A stretch of DNA of 64,000 nt from Blastomussa wellsi (Eukaryota > Cnidaria > Anthozoa > Scleractinia > Plerogyridae): positions 22,916,923 to 22,980,922 of the forward strand of contig OX393562.1 in assembly GCA_947652115.1 (NCBI GenBank). Direction: 5' to 3'. Shown here piece by piece: positions 51,578 through 62,916 of this stretch. Under the pieces are notes generated by a model. That model searched no databases. It saw nothing but the letters and a program-made list of their open reading frames with translations, and was not told where the DNA came from. Within the stretch, counting starts at the first letter, position 1, and each line of letters opens with the position of its first letter. A program made the translations under genes and the position numbers.

Positions 51578-53724
51578 TTGAAGTCCGTATCAATTGTTTG
51601 TCAACTTAAAAAATCCGCTTCAGCAAAGATGCATTGAGAATTTTCGTATGTATATTTTTCAATAGCAAAGGGTTACCGAAAAATGCTTTTACATGTAATA
51701 GGTCGGGTTACCATCGAAGGTGAATCAAGGATGCGTGGAAAAACACCCAACGGAAGCGCTAGGATGCACGTTTCTCCCTTCTGTGTTTAGTTATTAGCCC
51801 AAGTGATCGCACTACTAATAACTTGTGACTGAATGTACCAACAACGAGTTGTCTATATAGGGATGCCGAACTTTGCGAGGGCAACCTAAAGCCGTAGATT
51901 TGACTCTGCCTCCTTGTACAAAGGACCAAACAGTGAATTAGCTGCGGTTTATCACTAAACATTTGAGTCATTGCCCGGTGTCCTGGTAACATAAGATAAA
52001 CAACTAAAACATTTTAAAGCTTTATACCTTATTAACCCTCAATAAAAGCTAACAAACAACTTGTATATTTAAAGCTCCTTGTGAACTGGGAAAACAAAGT
52101 ATTCTCTTTCAATAAAAATCAACAGTTTATGTAGACTTGCTTACAAGTCGAGCTCTCAGTGCGCGAAAGCGAGCGCGAAGCGCGAGAGCTCGACTGTCAA
52201 ACCGGAAACGAGAGGCGATCGACTTTGAGAAAGCCGGTCTACAGTTAACACGGTACGCGGACCCCATGTTGTTTTGAGAGGCAAACTTGACAGACAGCAA
52301 TCCAATGTAAAATATATTTTCGGGGCAGTGTTACTGTACATTTACGAAACTATAGTCAGTTTAAATGAGTGTTGTTTTCAGATACATTTGATAAATGTAA
52401 ATATTCGATATACCCTGGCAGCAAGAACTTTAATACACAAGAATGTACGTCCATCTAAAACTTCTCCTCGTAGAGCAGTTATTAAACAGAATATGTGTAA
52501 CATGGAACCAATCGAAATGTTTTATGCAGAAGAAGGTTATCAACAAACAAGACGGAGGCAATTGTTTCCACAAATAGTTTTTATTTCACAATTTATTTCG
52601 CAATTGTTTAAAACAAAATGGGTAACTTTTTACTCCGGATAAAAATCATTTGAGAGGTAGCCGTCCTTGGAGCCCATTTAGCTCTTGTGTAGTCTTGGAC
52701 ACAACAGTGTGTACTACAAAGACACCAAGGTCACTACACACGATAGATCAGACGCGGGGACGTCTATTTTTCATTCAAAAGTCGACATGTCAATTTCCGC
52801 AAGGATTTCATAAAAATCCCTTTTGCGTCGTTTGGAATCTTGAAAAATCATTCCTTGATAGTAGAACATTTCTAAATATGGCGACCGCTGCTTGGCACTT
52901 TCAGGGTACCTTCTGTGAATAGAAAGATAATGATTCTGTTGGCCATATAACTTACAATAAACTGCAAAAAAAACACAATTTCAGACAAACAAACAAACGA
53001 ACTAACAAAACTGAAATCGGACAAAATGTCACTATTTACAGGATGGTTCTCATAGCAATCGTGGGACGCACTATGATAGCGTTTATGGAATAAAGACAGC
53101 AAGAGCAATACTAGACTTGCCCTAAAGCGCTCTTGTTTTCTTTGCGTCGATCGCGAAAGACCGGGTGGAATTAATTTGTCTGTACGAAGAATCGCCCGAA
53201 GATCGCTAAATCGAGGAACCGCCATTTTGATTTTTCAGCCGGCGCGCGCGCCCAAACGAACGACTTGGGGATGAATGCTAAAGCTTGTAGTTTGTAGTTT
53301 GTGTGTAGTAGTTCATTATTGTTTGGTTATTTTACGCCTATCAGCTTCTTTTACAATCTTATGACGAAATCCGTGATCAATAGCGGATAGATGCATGAAA
53401 AAATGGCTTCAATTTGTTAATTTCATAATGAGCCACCGTGTCTTTGCAAATCCATAATAGAATTGAAAGGCATGAAAATTATATTGCGTGGGCTCACTAC
53501 ATTGTCGTTATGAAAAACATCGGTTTTCATTATGAAAAACAACGGTTACTTTTGGCAGTAAAACAAATCATGGCACCAGAAGTCGAAAACGAAGCCAAAT
53601 GAAGTATTAAAATTTAATCAACCTAAACAGCTCTAAACTAGACTAAGCTAAATGCATTGACGCGGTGTCTTAAACACCTGTTCCATATAACAACATCAAT
53701 GAATTTCATCAACCAACATGAGTG
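51578..53724. other. Intergenic, no gene supported
   Basis: A small hairpin 'GAGCTCTCAGTGCGCGAAAG' / 'CGCGAGAGCTC' is near 52149-52192. A 122-residue frame at 52274-52642 shows no recognisable domain and no matching splice context, so I do not call it. Confidence 0.35.
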
Positions 53725-54430
53725 TAGAGGGGGTAAGTTTCTAAAGAAGCTGTGGTGCTGCGTAGGTGGGAAGTATAACAATATAATTTGGTTTTATCAA
53801 CTGGGTTGATAATGTCAATTGGCCACCGTAAAGAGATTCAAGAGCTGACGTTTCGAGCGTTAGCCCTTCGTCGGAGCGAATCAAGGAATTGTGGGTCGTG
53901 TGTTTTTTATATACAGAAAGATGGAGCTTCGCTATTGGCTGGTGCCTGGTAACGTGAAAACAACGGAATAAATTAGTTGAATAAAAAGCGTTCGTTGATA
54001 CCGTGAGGATTAAGAGTGCCGATTTGAAAAATAAATTTTTGTTCTAGAGTTTTGCGGCTTTCCGTGTTTCCTTGGTAAAGGGAAAGGCCGCAGACTGCCA
54101 TATGTTGCTTAGAATGATTTGGGAGATTGAAGTGTCTCGCGACCGGTTTCGATGCATTTTGTCGTCTTTCTTTACGTCCCGAAGGTGTTCTCGGAATCGG
54201 TCGCCTAGTCGTGTCCATGTTTCGCCGATGTATAACTTTTTACAAAGAGTGCAAGTTATGCAGTAGATGGCATTGGCTGAGGTACAGGTGAAATGATCAG
54301 TGATCTTGATAGATCGCTTGGGTCCCGATATTTTGTCAACGTTGTGAATGAAAGGGCATGTTTTGCATCGTGCGCGAGCGCATGAGTGTAGTTCAAAAGG
54401 AAACTTTCTGCTACCTTGTGAAACAAAATT
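53725..54430 (-). mobile_element. Penelope-like element, 5'-truncated copy, minus strand
   Basis: Reading leftward from about 54425: the linker 'CARARCKTCPF', then 'AIYCITCTLCKKLYIGET' and 'GDRFREHLRDVKKDDK' (GIY-YIG). A one-base deletion in the A run at 54157-54160 shifts the frame. Coding then continues with 'ARHFNLPNHSKQHMAVCGLS' and ends 'NPHGINERFLFN' at about 53973. The left end 'TAGAGGGGGTAAGTTT' matches the left end of the 50118 copy. The 250-bp 3' terminal region is closely similar to that copy. Confidence 0.85.
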
Positions 54431-54637
54431 TTGAATGCATGAACGAAAAGATTCATTTTGTAGAAAACCTTTTGAACCCGTTCACTAAGAACTGTGGGTA
54501 AATAAATTTCGTTGCCATGATGCGACTACTGAAAAAAATATCTGTAGGTATTTCCATTGTCTTTTTGCGATTCATAAAGTACCAATTAAAGCAGCCCTGT
54601 AATTTTTTTACCTACCAATTCAATGCAGCCTCGAATT

Positions 54638-56635
54638 TTATTGTCCTGGTCGAGGAATCTCTGTCTTCTTGACAATGGCGGCATTTCTTCCACTATCGAG
54701 AGGGTTCCTTGTGAGGTAGCCTCTGGTTATCTTTCTAAGCCTTCCAGGGATAAAAGAACGGGGAATAGCCGACCTAGCCTCTTCTCCGCCGAGACCTCCA
54801 GGCATTGGCGAGCCCATCGCACCACCAAGACCTCCAAGACCACCAGGGAGCTCCTCAGGAGAAGCCTGTCCACCAAGGCCACCTAGGCCTCCAGCTTCAG
54901 AAAAGCTGTTGGCTCCAACGGGGGAACCTTCGTTTCCACCAAGACCTGCTGCACCTCCGAGACTTGCTCCCGCGAGTCCAGCAAGGCTATCGCCACCAGG
55001 ACCCATTTCTCCTCCTTGCCCGCCTTCTGAGAAGGAACTCGGGTTGAATCCCTCCCCAAAGGCCTTAGCAGAGAGATCGCCAAATGCCTCACCTGGATTT
55101 CCACCTTCCAAAGGGTTGCCATGACCACCGGCCAAGTCGCCTAATCCTGCAGGACTCGCTCCACCGTGCTCGTTTGGATGAACAAATATTACGGAGTCAC
55201 CATTGGGTCCAGAATTAGCATTGGAAAACATTTGACGCCTTGGCCTTAAAGATGCTTCCCGTATGGATCTTGTATTGACTTTTTTCTCTTTCTCTACCTG
55301 AGGTCTTTCTCCACTATCTTCTTGTGATTCCCCACTTGATTCCTCTGTCACTGTTTGCTTTACTTCAGTATCGGTACTACCAATAGGTTGCGTTGCATCA
55401 GTTGCTGCTACTTCAGGCTTTTCTTCGTCGTGTTTTGTTTCTTCTTGTCCGCGGCTCTGCTCATCCTCTTTCTTGACAGTCTTCACGGAACTTTCCTCTT
55501 TGGAGTCAGCAGCTTTAGCTATCTTTGATCGCTTCTTCCATCCACCATAAGGATGTACAATATGAGGCTGGTGAATCACAATTGGAGGACGATGGTAGAT
55601 TGTAGGTGGAGATGTAACATGCACAGCTGGGAAGTGGTTTCCAGCATTTATGATAGGAACAGGCGGCCCGAGATGTACAGCAGGGACATGGGGACGTACA
55701 TGAATAGCTGGAACATGGGATGGTACATTTATGACTGGGACATGTGGCCCAATATGGACTGCAGGCACGTGAGGCCCAATATGAACCGGAGGATAGTGTG
55801 GACCAACATGAATGGGTGGAGTATGAGGTCCTACGTTCACTGTGTGGGGGAATGGATGCCACCCGAACCACTGACGCTTTACTTTCTGTGGAAAAATGTC
55901 ACGCTTGGACTTCCCTTTATATTTGTGAGATTCACTTTCGTCTTTTTCAGAGTCATTGTCACTATCTTCATCGTCCTCTTCATCATTTTCAGGTATCGTG
56001 GAGCGTCCATAAAAACCGGGTCCGCTACTATACCCACCGAACCCTCCATAACCTCCAAAGCCTCCGTATCCACCATATCCGCCAAACCCAGTAGGGTACT
56101 GAAAGTGTGGTTGATGGAAAACAATTGGTGGTTGATGATACACTGTCGATGGCGACATAACGTGCACAGGCGGGCCAGTGAGCGCGTTAACGCCGCGAAC
56201 AGGCGGCGACATATGAACAAAAGGCATATGAGGCCTGACGTGAAGAAGAGGTGCGTTTGTTCCATAGTGAAGACTTGGAACTCGAGGACTAAGATGAACA
56301 GCGGGCACGTGTGGTCCAATATGAACCGGAGGTGCGTTTGGTCCAATATTCACTGGCGGGCTATGCGGGCCCAGTACTGCCGTGTGTTCGTATGGATGAA
56401 AACCCTGCAAATGAGGGTAAGCAATAACTTGAAGCTTTGAAGGTTTGGCTTGGACCTTCACTCCTTCGGGATCAGCATTCACAACCAACTCTGGCGGTTT
56501 TTCATGAACGGTGTAACGAACGGAATTTTTTCTTGGGCTTCGCTTGCTTTTTGCTCCTTTTGATAAGACACCGGTAGAAAAACTACACAGTACTACCCCT
56601 AGTAGACATAGCCACAATCCCCGAAAGGCCGCCAT
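54638..56635 (-). CDS. Secreted His/Pro decapeptide-repeat protein with Gly-Tyr and Gly-Leu tracts, 665 aa
   Basis: A single frame from the ATG at 56635. Signal peptide 1-25 ('LWLCLLGVVLCSFSTGVLS'). Residues 50-65 'LVVNADPEGVKVQAKP' match the motif of the 46144-49709 gene. Two blocks of about 10-residue repeats follow, 'VHIGPHVPA' type (about 85-180 and 264-362), each ending in 'YH.PPIV.HQPH'. Between them are a 'GGYGGFGGYGG' tract (183-204) and an acidic stretch (216-236), then 'SKRD' and 'VKRQW' dibasic sites (243-255). After that come a Lys/Glu-rich segment (367-455), 'RPRRQ' (464-468), a Gly/Leu-rich silk-like tract ('GGLGGLGGQ'), and the end 'EIPRPGQ'. Probably a processed, secreted structural or metal-binding protein; function unknown. 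No intron needed. Confidence 0.8.
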   Translation of the reverse strand: MAAFRGLWLCLLGVVLCSFSTGVLSKGAKSKRSPRKNSVRYTVHEKPPELVVNADPEGVKVQAKPSKLQVIAYPHLQGFHPYEHTAVLGPHSPPVNIGPNAPPVHIGPHVPAVHLSPRVPSLHYGTNAPLLHVRPHMPFVHMSPPVRGVNALTGPPVHVMSPSTVYHQPPIVFHQPHFQYPTGFGGYGGYGGFGGYGGFGGYSSGPGFYGRSTIPENDEEDDEDSDNDSEKDESESHKYKGKSKRDIFPQKVKRQWFGWHPFPHTVNVGPHTPPIHVGPHYPPVHIGPHVPAVHIGPHVPVINVPSHVPAIHVRPHVPAVHLGPPVPIINAGNHFPAVHVTSPPTIYHRPPIVIHQPHIVHPYGGWKKRSKIAKAADSKEESSVKTVKKEDEQSRGQEETKHDEEKPEVAATDATQPIGSTDTEVKQTVTEESSGESQEDSGERPQVEKEKKVNTRSIREASLRPRRQMFSNANSGPNGDSVIFVHPNEHGGASPAGLGDLAGGHGNPLEGGNPGEAFGDLSAKAFGEGFNPSSFSEGGQGGEMGPGGDSLAGLAGASLGGAAGLGGNEGSPVGANSFSEAGGLGGLGGQASPEELPGGLGGLGGAMGSPMPGGLGGEEARSAIPRSFIPGRLRKITRGYLTRNPLDSGRNAAIVKKTEIPRPGQ

Positions 56636-58109
56636 ATCGGGGAAAGTAAATTTGTAAACAAATACGGCCTACTAGATTCTGTTTAAGCACAATAAGTCAA
56701 AACACAAGAGGTCTGTCGATGGTCTTCGTGGTCAAACCGAGATTACTTCACTTCCAGGGAATTTCTTACTATGATTTAATCTTTTATCATCTCATCGCAC
56801 GTGGCAACTAGTCTTCACGGAAGAATAGCAGTTTATGGCAGCATCACATCACACAATAGAACCACCGGCGGTTATTTTTCAAACAGCAGGTTTATTTAGG
56901 CATATGCTCTTCTTACTGGAGGAACGGTGTTAACGCTAATCAGTGAACAAATAGTAGATCAATAAATTTTTCACAGAAAGGTTTTCTCTGTTGACTCTCG
57001 TGTAATTGCGTGTGTAAAAACGAGGTTATTGACAAAAAACACACGGAAATTCTTACGGCTTTATTACTCTGAGCTGTGACCTGCAGGATAAGTGAAAATC
57101 TGGCAATTGATAACTTTTATTAAATATGATAATAACAGGTCACTCGCCCTTTTACACGATAGCACACGGTGACCCTTTGCTGTTGAACCCAATCGTTCGA
57201 GTTCGTTAAATTGGTCTTACAATAGAGACACTAATTTTGCGGTAAAATATAAGTGTTCGTGTACGTTAAGCTAAACATAGTGCTTGTACAAAAAATCAAT
57301 AGAATCTTAAATGGATCATTATGCATAAACAATTGAAGACAAAACAATCCAATTTGATGTTGACATTTTTGTTTTGGAGTTGTTATGACTACTGATGCGA
57401 AGTTCTGTTACAATGTGAACGGTTTTCCTCCTACAAGGAAGTGCCTGTTCATGAAATACCGCTCACACTTTTTTTAAAGAACGGCCATGATAGCACCGCT
57501 TATTTACCGTGACCGATAAAATTGCAGCATTAACAGACAAAACCAAGAAAAACGGAAAATAATTTTATGCAGGAATCTATTTTAAAAGCACCATCTGTTC
57601 TCATTCCCCTGGGTAGAAAACGAATGAAAAAGAACCATTGTCGCCTTAAATTAAAAGATCTTGCGTTTTTAATACTTTTTGCTTAAACAGCAAACATCCT
57701 ATATACGGCAAATTGTTATTACTAATTGTTATTTTATTGGTTTTCAATATGTCTGAGAAACGCGATAAATACAGGCATGGGACACAGGTATCAACGCCCA
57801 TTAATTTTTAAATCCTGTTGTGTGGGAACCAAATTAAGTACTTCCCACAATATTCTTTGGGTAAGGAAAAACTTCGACTATGTTGCCTGTAAGGATTACC
57901 TGTTCAAATTGTCTGTTTTAAGTGGAAAAGTTACAAATCTAAACCAAAATAATTACTGCTGATGTCTAAATGTCGCGACCAAGTTCAGTAACGTTTCCTT
58001 AAGATTTTTGATCGTAGCGAAATATTTCTAAAGCAAGTCGTCAGGCTTTTGAGATCCATGTATGAGGAATAGGAAAGCACCACCATACAATATACACACA
58101 AATCACTTA
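56636..58109. other. 5' flank of the secreted-repeat gene, no gene seen
   Basis: AT-rich; no repeat boundary or coding region supported. Confidence 0.35.
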
Positions 58110-58297
58110 GGGCCTGATTACGTGAGCCGGGCTGGCCCGGTTTGCCGGGATGGGTTTCTTTGTCGGCTAACCGGGCTGGCCCGGTTGTCATGTAATCGCG
58201 AAGTTGATTTTTGTTGCGTTTAACAGACGTACCGAGATATCGGCAAACTGAAACAAGCCCGGCTAACCGGGCCAGCCCGGTCCATGTAATCAGGCCC
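58110..58297. mobile_element. 188-bp MITE built of 'CCGGGCTGGCCCGG' palindromes
   Basis: Ends GGGCCTGATTACGTGAGCC and CATGTAATCAGGCCC, flanked by TA. The interior repeats the palindromic phrase CCGGGCTGGCCCGG and 'GGCTAACCGGG' several times on both arms. Confidence 0.8.
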
Positions 58298-60386
58298 TAA
58301 GGCTGTTCACCAGCACTTTACCCAAACAAGCATGTCAACGAACTGTTGTTGCGGGTTTTCATGCTGTATGGTTATATGAAGGTTTTCCACAGTTATGCCT
58401 ATAATTCTAATTTTTTGTACTCTAAACTTTGCATTGTTATTTCTATAGGAGAAAGCAGATGCAGGTCACTGTCACAGTTGATTACAGGGTTAAGTTTTGC
58501 TGGTGACTGTTCTACAATGGATATTGGATCCATATAGCCGTATGATCTCAAGAGTGCGTAGCCCCTTCCGGTAGAAAGCGTTCCCATGTACGAATGATAT
58601 GAACGAAAGAGTTTTCCCTTGGCTCAATTTTCGCGCGCCCACAGCGCCGGAACATAACGCTTGCTACTTTAAAAAGCGTATGCTCTCAAAAAGCCACTCA
58701 TCAGCTGAAGGAAAGGCAACATCTTTTCAGTCAGAACTCGCTATTTTGCGAAATCAAGATAAAGTAGTCGAAACATTTGTTTTTATCAACCATCCGATAT
58801 GATTTATCTTTCTAAATAAGTCTTTACTGTTTGCTCGCACCGTGTTTGATTCAACGCACACCATACAAGTTTTCTATTTAGTTGGATAACGAAAAGCAAA
58901 ATTTTACGTTGTTGTGCCACATTTTACAATTTTAAGATATTTTCCCGCTGCTGAACAAGCCGCCTTTAGTGGGCGTCCGAACAGGTATCAATAAAACCAC
59001 TCGGATATTCACATTTCGTCCCTATTCGTCACTTCCCTTTTCCACAGCTTTTTACAAGCGCTATAAATAGGACTACTTTGTAATTGTTTAATAATTTCTT
59101 AGTACTCTAGGCTGTCTCACGGTTTGAGAAACCCAATCTACAGTACCAAAAATGATGGCGATTGTGGTAGCATGTTACATAATCGAAAACCCTAAGACGC
59201 TCATAAAATGCATTCAAACCAAGCATGAGCAATGTTGTTTGTACAGGGACGAATTTCACTAAAACATGGCTTTGGTGTGCCAGATTATTGAGGTAAAACG
59301 TACAACCGTCATCTATTGTCTGTTCTGACTTGACACTGACAACACTGCAAGTTAATAAATGTATTTTATCTGCTGATTTGCAGTAAACTATAAACCACTT
59401 GCCTGGTTTTGTCACTTCAGATGAGTTTATAAAGGAAAAATGTGTCATAAAAACAGCTCTGGTACACTCGAAAAATTGAAAATTTACAGGCACATGTAAA
59501 TCGTAATTTACATCATGTAAATCTAATTTACATTCTTTGTAAATTTCAATTTAAATGTTGGGTTTTGTAAAATTAAATTTCCATGACATTTACAGGTTTT
59601 AACAGACCATGGAAATGACATGAAAACTGAATGATTTACATGGTCCTTTGTGTCATAGCGAAGCTCGGCGGCCCGAAGGGTCGCCAAGCGGAGCCCCATA
59701 CTCATATGGGAAAGAAAACGAAACCCATGAGTTGATTTTCTCATGGTCATCATGGCTAGCGGTATTGCTCGTGGGCGCGTACACCCGACGACGGCGACGG
59801 CGGAGTTGCGCAACATGGCGGCCATAAAAAGCCATGCTTTGTCAGCCTTACTAGTATAAGCTTACATCTTTGGTATAGGGCATCCATGTTACGGTCAATT
59901 GACAGCTGTCAAATCGAGGTGTCCGCTGACCAGTATCACATGACCAGATCGCGGGCTCAGGATAGAACTCATCGAGGTAACGTTTTTGAAGATGACCGCT
60001 GACCAGGCTTGGTTTTCTTCATTGATCGCGGGCTCAGGTCAAATTTTTTTCTTTTGGTAGCATTTTTTAACTTTTTATGGTCATTCTTTGCGGAATTCTG
60101 CAATTCGAGTTGAGGTTTTTAATTATTATTTATTTCAGAGAATTATTAAGAACCAGCAAAAATGCGGAGCTCCGCTTTTAGGCTTGGCTAAATCTATATA
60201 TTATATTATATGCATGGATCAATACAGAGCAGAGGAACAGAGGACTGGGTACGAATGCCTAAAACCAATTGGGTTCGATTGAGTTAAAAAGTGAATTCTA
60301 CGAAATGAAAGAGCATCCAAGCCTTATTCAGACTGTGAAAAGGGAAATAAATGGTGGTCTTGAAAAATCCCTCAAACAAGAGAGTT
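58298..60386. other. Intergenic with AT-rich and GC-rich repeat-like patches
   Basis: About 59480-59660 is dense in 'GTAAAT'/'ATTTAC' words. About 59655-59825 is a CpG-rich patch with 'AACATGGCGGCC' on its right and open frames on the minus strand; it may be an element end or an unrecognised first exon. A 128-residue minus frame at 59107-59493 has no recognised domain. Confidence 0.3.
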
Positions 60387-60610
60387 CTATGTCTTTGCTG
60401 AGTCTTTTTCCTCCAGTCTAATGAGCAGCACAAACGCGTGTGCTGTCAGACTGTCAGACTTTAAATTGTCGTTCCTGAGTAAACATTCATACTCCAGGCG
60501 AATACTTTTCTCCCTTGGAATTCGACAAAACGTCAATCCGAATGAGTTTCTGAAGTTATTTTTGCACAAGGGCGCACAGCAACTTACGTGCTTTGGCATA
60601 ATTCAAGATG
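60387..60610 (-). pseudogene. THAP zinc-finger fragment broken by an 8-bp duplication
   Basis: Minus-strand reading from the ATG at 60599 gives 'MPKHVSCCAPLCKNN', 'GLTFCRIPREKSIRLEYECL' and 'LRNDNLK': the first half of a THAP domain with its CxxxC pair and 'F.RIP' motif. The genomic duplication GTCAGACT-GTCAGACT at about 60448-60463 then shifts the frame, so the expected C-x2-H ('VCAAH') lies in another frame followed by a stop. Probably a transposase or transposase-derived remnant. Confidence 0.65.
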
Positions 60611-60689
60611 GCCGGCTCGAGCGTACCCCCATAAGCACTTCTGTAAACGATGCTGGGACCACTTTAACAAACAGGAGAAGAATGTAGCT

Positions 60690-61333
60690 GGATTTTGATG
60701 TAGATCAGGATCAGCAAAAAAATTTTAAAAAACAAAATTATTAATGCAAGGCTGATCGAACAGCTTGAAACTGATGGTATAAGCACTTGCTCGGTGACTT
60801 TAGTTCCCAGGCTATCACTCTTCCAAAGTAAACTATAACACTCGAATTTGGTAAACCTCCTGATGTTCGAATGCTCTGTCCGGTGAAAAGAACATAGCTC
60901 ATTGCTGTTCCTATATACTTTTACTCAGGGACTCCAAGGTGGCTTGTTCATGAATGGCGGAGCAGGAGGGTAGGGGCTGCACAGTGCATCATTAAGGGGC
61001 CCCACACACACACCAAAATGATTTTTTTTAGGGAGCTGGGTCTCCCATGCTTAGGTACTAAAACAGCTCCAAAAATATTGCAGTCACAAAATAATAACTG
61101 GATTGGCAGAATATTCATTCTTCCAAGAGCCTGGAACATGTTAGTCTGCAGTCTACATTTGTCGGCGTTTGAATTAATTCTACGTTTTTTAGATCCGTTG
61201 ATGTCATGAACAAACTGTTGCGACTCCAGTGATGTTTGCAGTAGGCCATTGTTAGGTAATAGTAATAGATTGAATTTAATTTCTTTCCAAAACGGGGACA
61301 GAATTTGGAGATCTGAGTGGCACATACCCAAAC
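60690..61333. other. No gene supported
   Basis: A minus frame across 60948-61448 includes the neighbouring MITE and has no recognised domain, although it could be a decayed transposase piece related to the THAP fragment. Confidence 0.3.
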
Positions 61334-61498
61334 CTGACTCGTCTCCAGTCGTCTCCTGTGAGAAAATAGCAAGACGCAATGGATGATGGGAAGGAGGAAA
61401 GGCGGGAGACGACATCGCCTCTAACCCTTTCTGCCTCCTTCCCATCATTCCCAGCGCTTGTTATTTTTTCTGATAAGAGACGACTGGGGACGAGTCAG
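61334..61498. mobile_element. 165-bp MITE with 9-bp target duplication (Mutator-like)
   Basis: Flanked by TACCCAAAC at 61325-61333 and 61499-61507. Ends CTGACTCGTCTCCAGTCGTC and GACGACTGGGGACGAGTCAG. Inner arms 'TGATGGGAAGGAGG' / 'CCTTCCCATCATT'. Confidence 0.85.
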
Positions 61499-62089
61499 TA
61501 CCCAAACCAAATTTCACCCCCGCCTGGAGGGTATGCGCTTGGCTTGGTGCACGATGAGCCGCATATCGTTTGAAAATGCTCCTTCGCCACTGCGACCTCG
61601 GTATTGTTAAAAAAATAGCTGGTGTAGTCTATGGGCGTACCGTTCATAGCTAAGTGTTCGTCAAGTAAATGTCAATGTCTATGTCTATGTCTAAAATTAT
61701 AAACAACAACGTTTAATGTGGTAAGCTTAAAGTTTATTAGCAGTTTGCTCCACACGTATTCAGTGTAGGCGAATCGACTCAGAATGTGAAAGCGAAACGA
61801 TCTCAATGTCCTCAATGAAGGCGAGTGGACTTGTATGCGAAGTTTGTTTCCCTTTGGAATGCATGGACGATGCTATATCTGCTCTACAGTTTAGGTATGG
61901 ACTAGGTAGAAACTGGTTATAATTTGGTGATAGACTAATTAACACTCTCCAATTTCTTAATTGCTCACTTTCACACTGGTTTTCTTGCGGTCAGCTTTTA
62001 ATTGTTGGCCAGGGAAATACTAAAGTAAACTAGATTAAGAAAGTCATCTCTTATAATTACATTTTGCGGGGATTTGGCGGATCAGCCTG

Positions 62090-62160
62090 GTAGTGGTAGT
62101 GTAGTGGTGAGATAGGGACGTTGGCATATCAGAGGCTCCGGGCTCGATACTGGTCATTGA
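62090..62160 (+). mobile_element. tRNA-like SINE head (candidate)
   Basis: 'TGGTAGTGTAGTGGTGAGA' resembles a tRNA box A region of Val type and 'CCGGGCTCGATACTGG' a box B. The anticodon stem does not pair convincingly and a T/C-rich run follows, so this is a SINE-like fragment and not a working tRNA. Confidence 0.4.
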
Positions 62161-62300
62161 CGTACAATTTTTCTTTCTTTTTTGTGGGAAAAAAATCGAT
62201 GATAGCCAAAAAATTCACACCTCATCTTCCCGGCACACGTCACACTCGAGCAATGTTGAATTGTAAAGCTTATAACAACTGAGCTAGCAGAACTGTACAG

Positions 62301-62392
62301 GACCGCAAATGATCCCGACCCGCAAATGATCCCAGGACCGCAAATGATCCCCAAATTGGACCGCAAATGATCCCCGGACCGGAAATGACTCC
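62301..62392. repeat. Short tandem repeat 'GGACCGCAAATGATCCC'
   Basis: Five imperfect copies of about 17-22 bp. Confidence 0.9.
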
Positions 62393-62916
62393 TACAATGT
62401 GATACCGTCAAAAAAAGAATGGCGTGGACTCTACATCGAGTTTATGGAGGAATATATTTATATGTGAACCAAAGTAAAGATTAGAACATGAGAAACCCCA
62501 TACAAATCTGGAAACATACCGCGTTACATGAATTTGATTATATAGCCGCAATGCAAAAATAAAAACATGAATCAAAGAGGCCTTTGGTGTCTTATATCAT
62601 TAACCGCTTTGATTTTCCGGTACACTACTTGCGTCCTTAAAAAAAGAGAAAACAATATATAATTTACTTAATTTATTTGAACTATGTTTCCTTTAAAAGT
62701 TACTTTTGGAAATGTTCCATAAAATACAGTAAGCGGTTAATGATTGATGGATAGGAAAATTATGTCAGGCGTTCAAAGCACCAAAGCACCAAATGTCCAA
62801 AGCAAAAAAACAAAACGGACTGTGGTGTTTTTACTTGCTTGTTTGCTAAGCACTTGATTTCTGGCGAGCAGTGTAACTTCGATGCCGACATAAAGCTGGA
62901 TCACCAGCGTGATGAA

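Noticed and set aside
55553..56440. 295-aa plus-strand frame
   Set aside because: Antisense shadow of the His/Pro repeat gene; the minus frame has the signal peptide and ordered repeats.
59523..59825. 100-aa minus-strand frame starting in a CpG-rich ATGGCGGCC context
   Set aside because: No known domain or splice support, and the second half is the AT-rich word cluster; left as a noted region only.
62090..62160. tRNA-Val gene
   Set aside because: The anticodon arm does not fold and the acceptor ends do not match; SINE-like fragment preferred.
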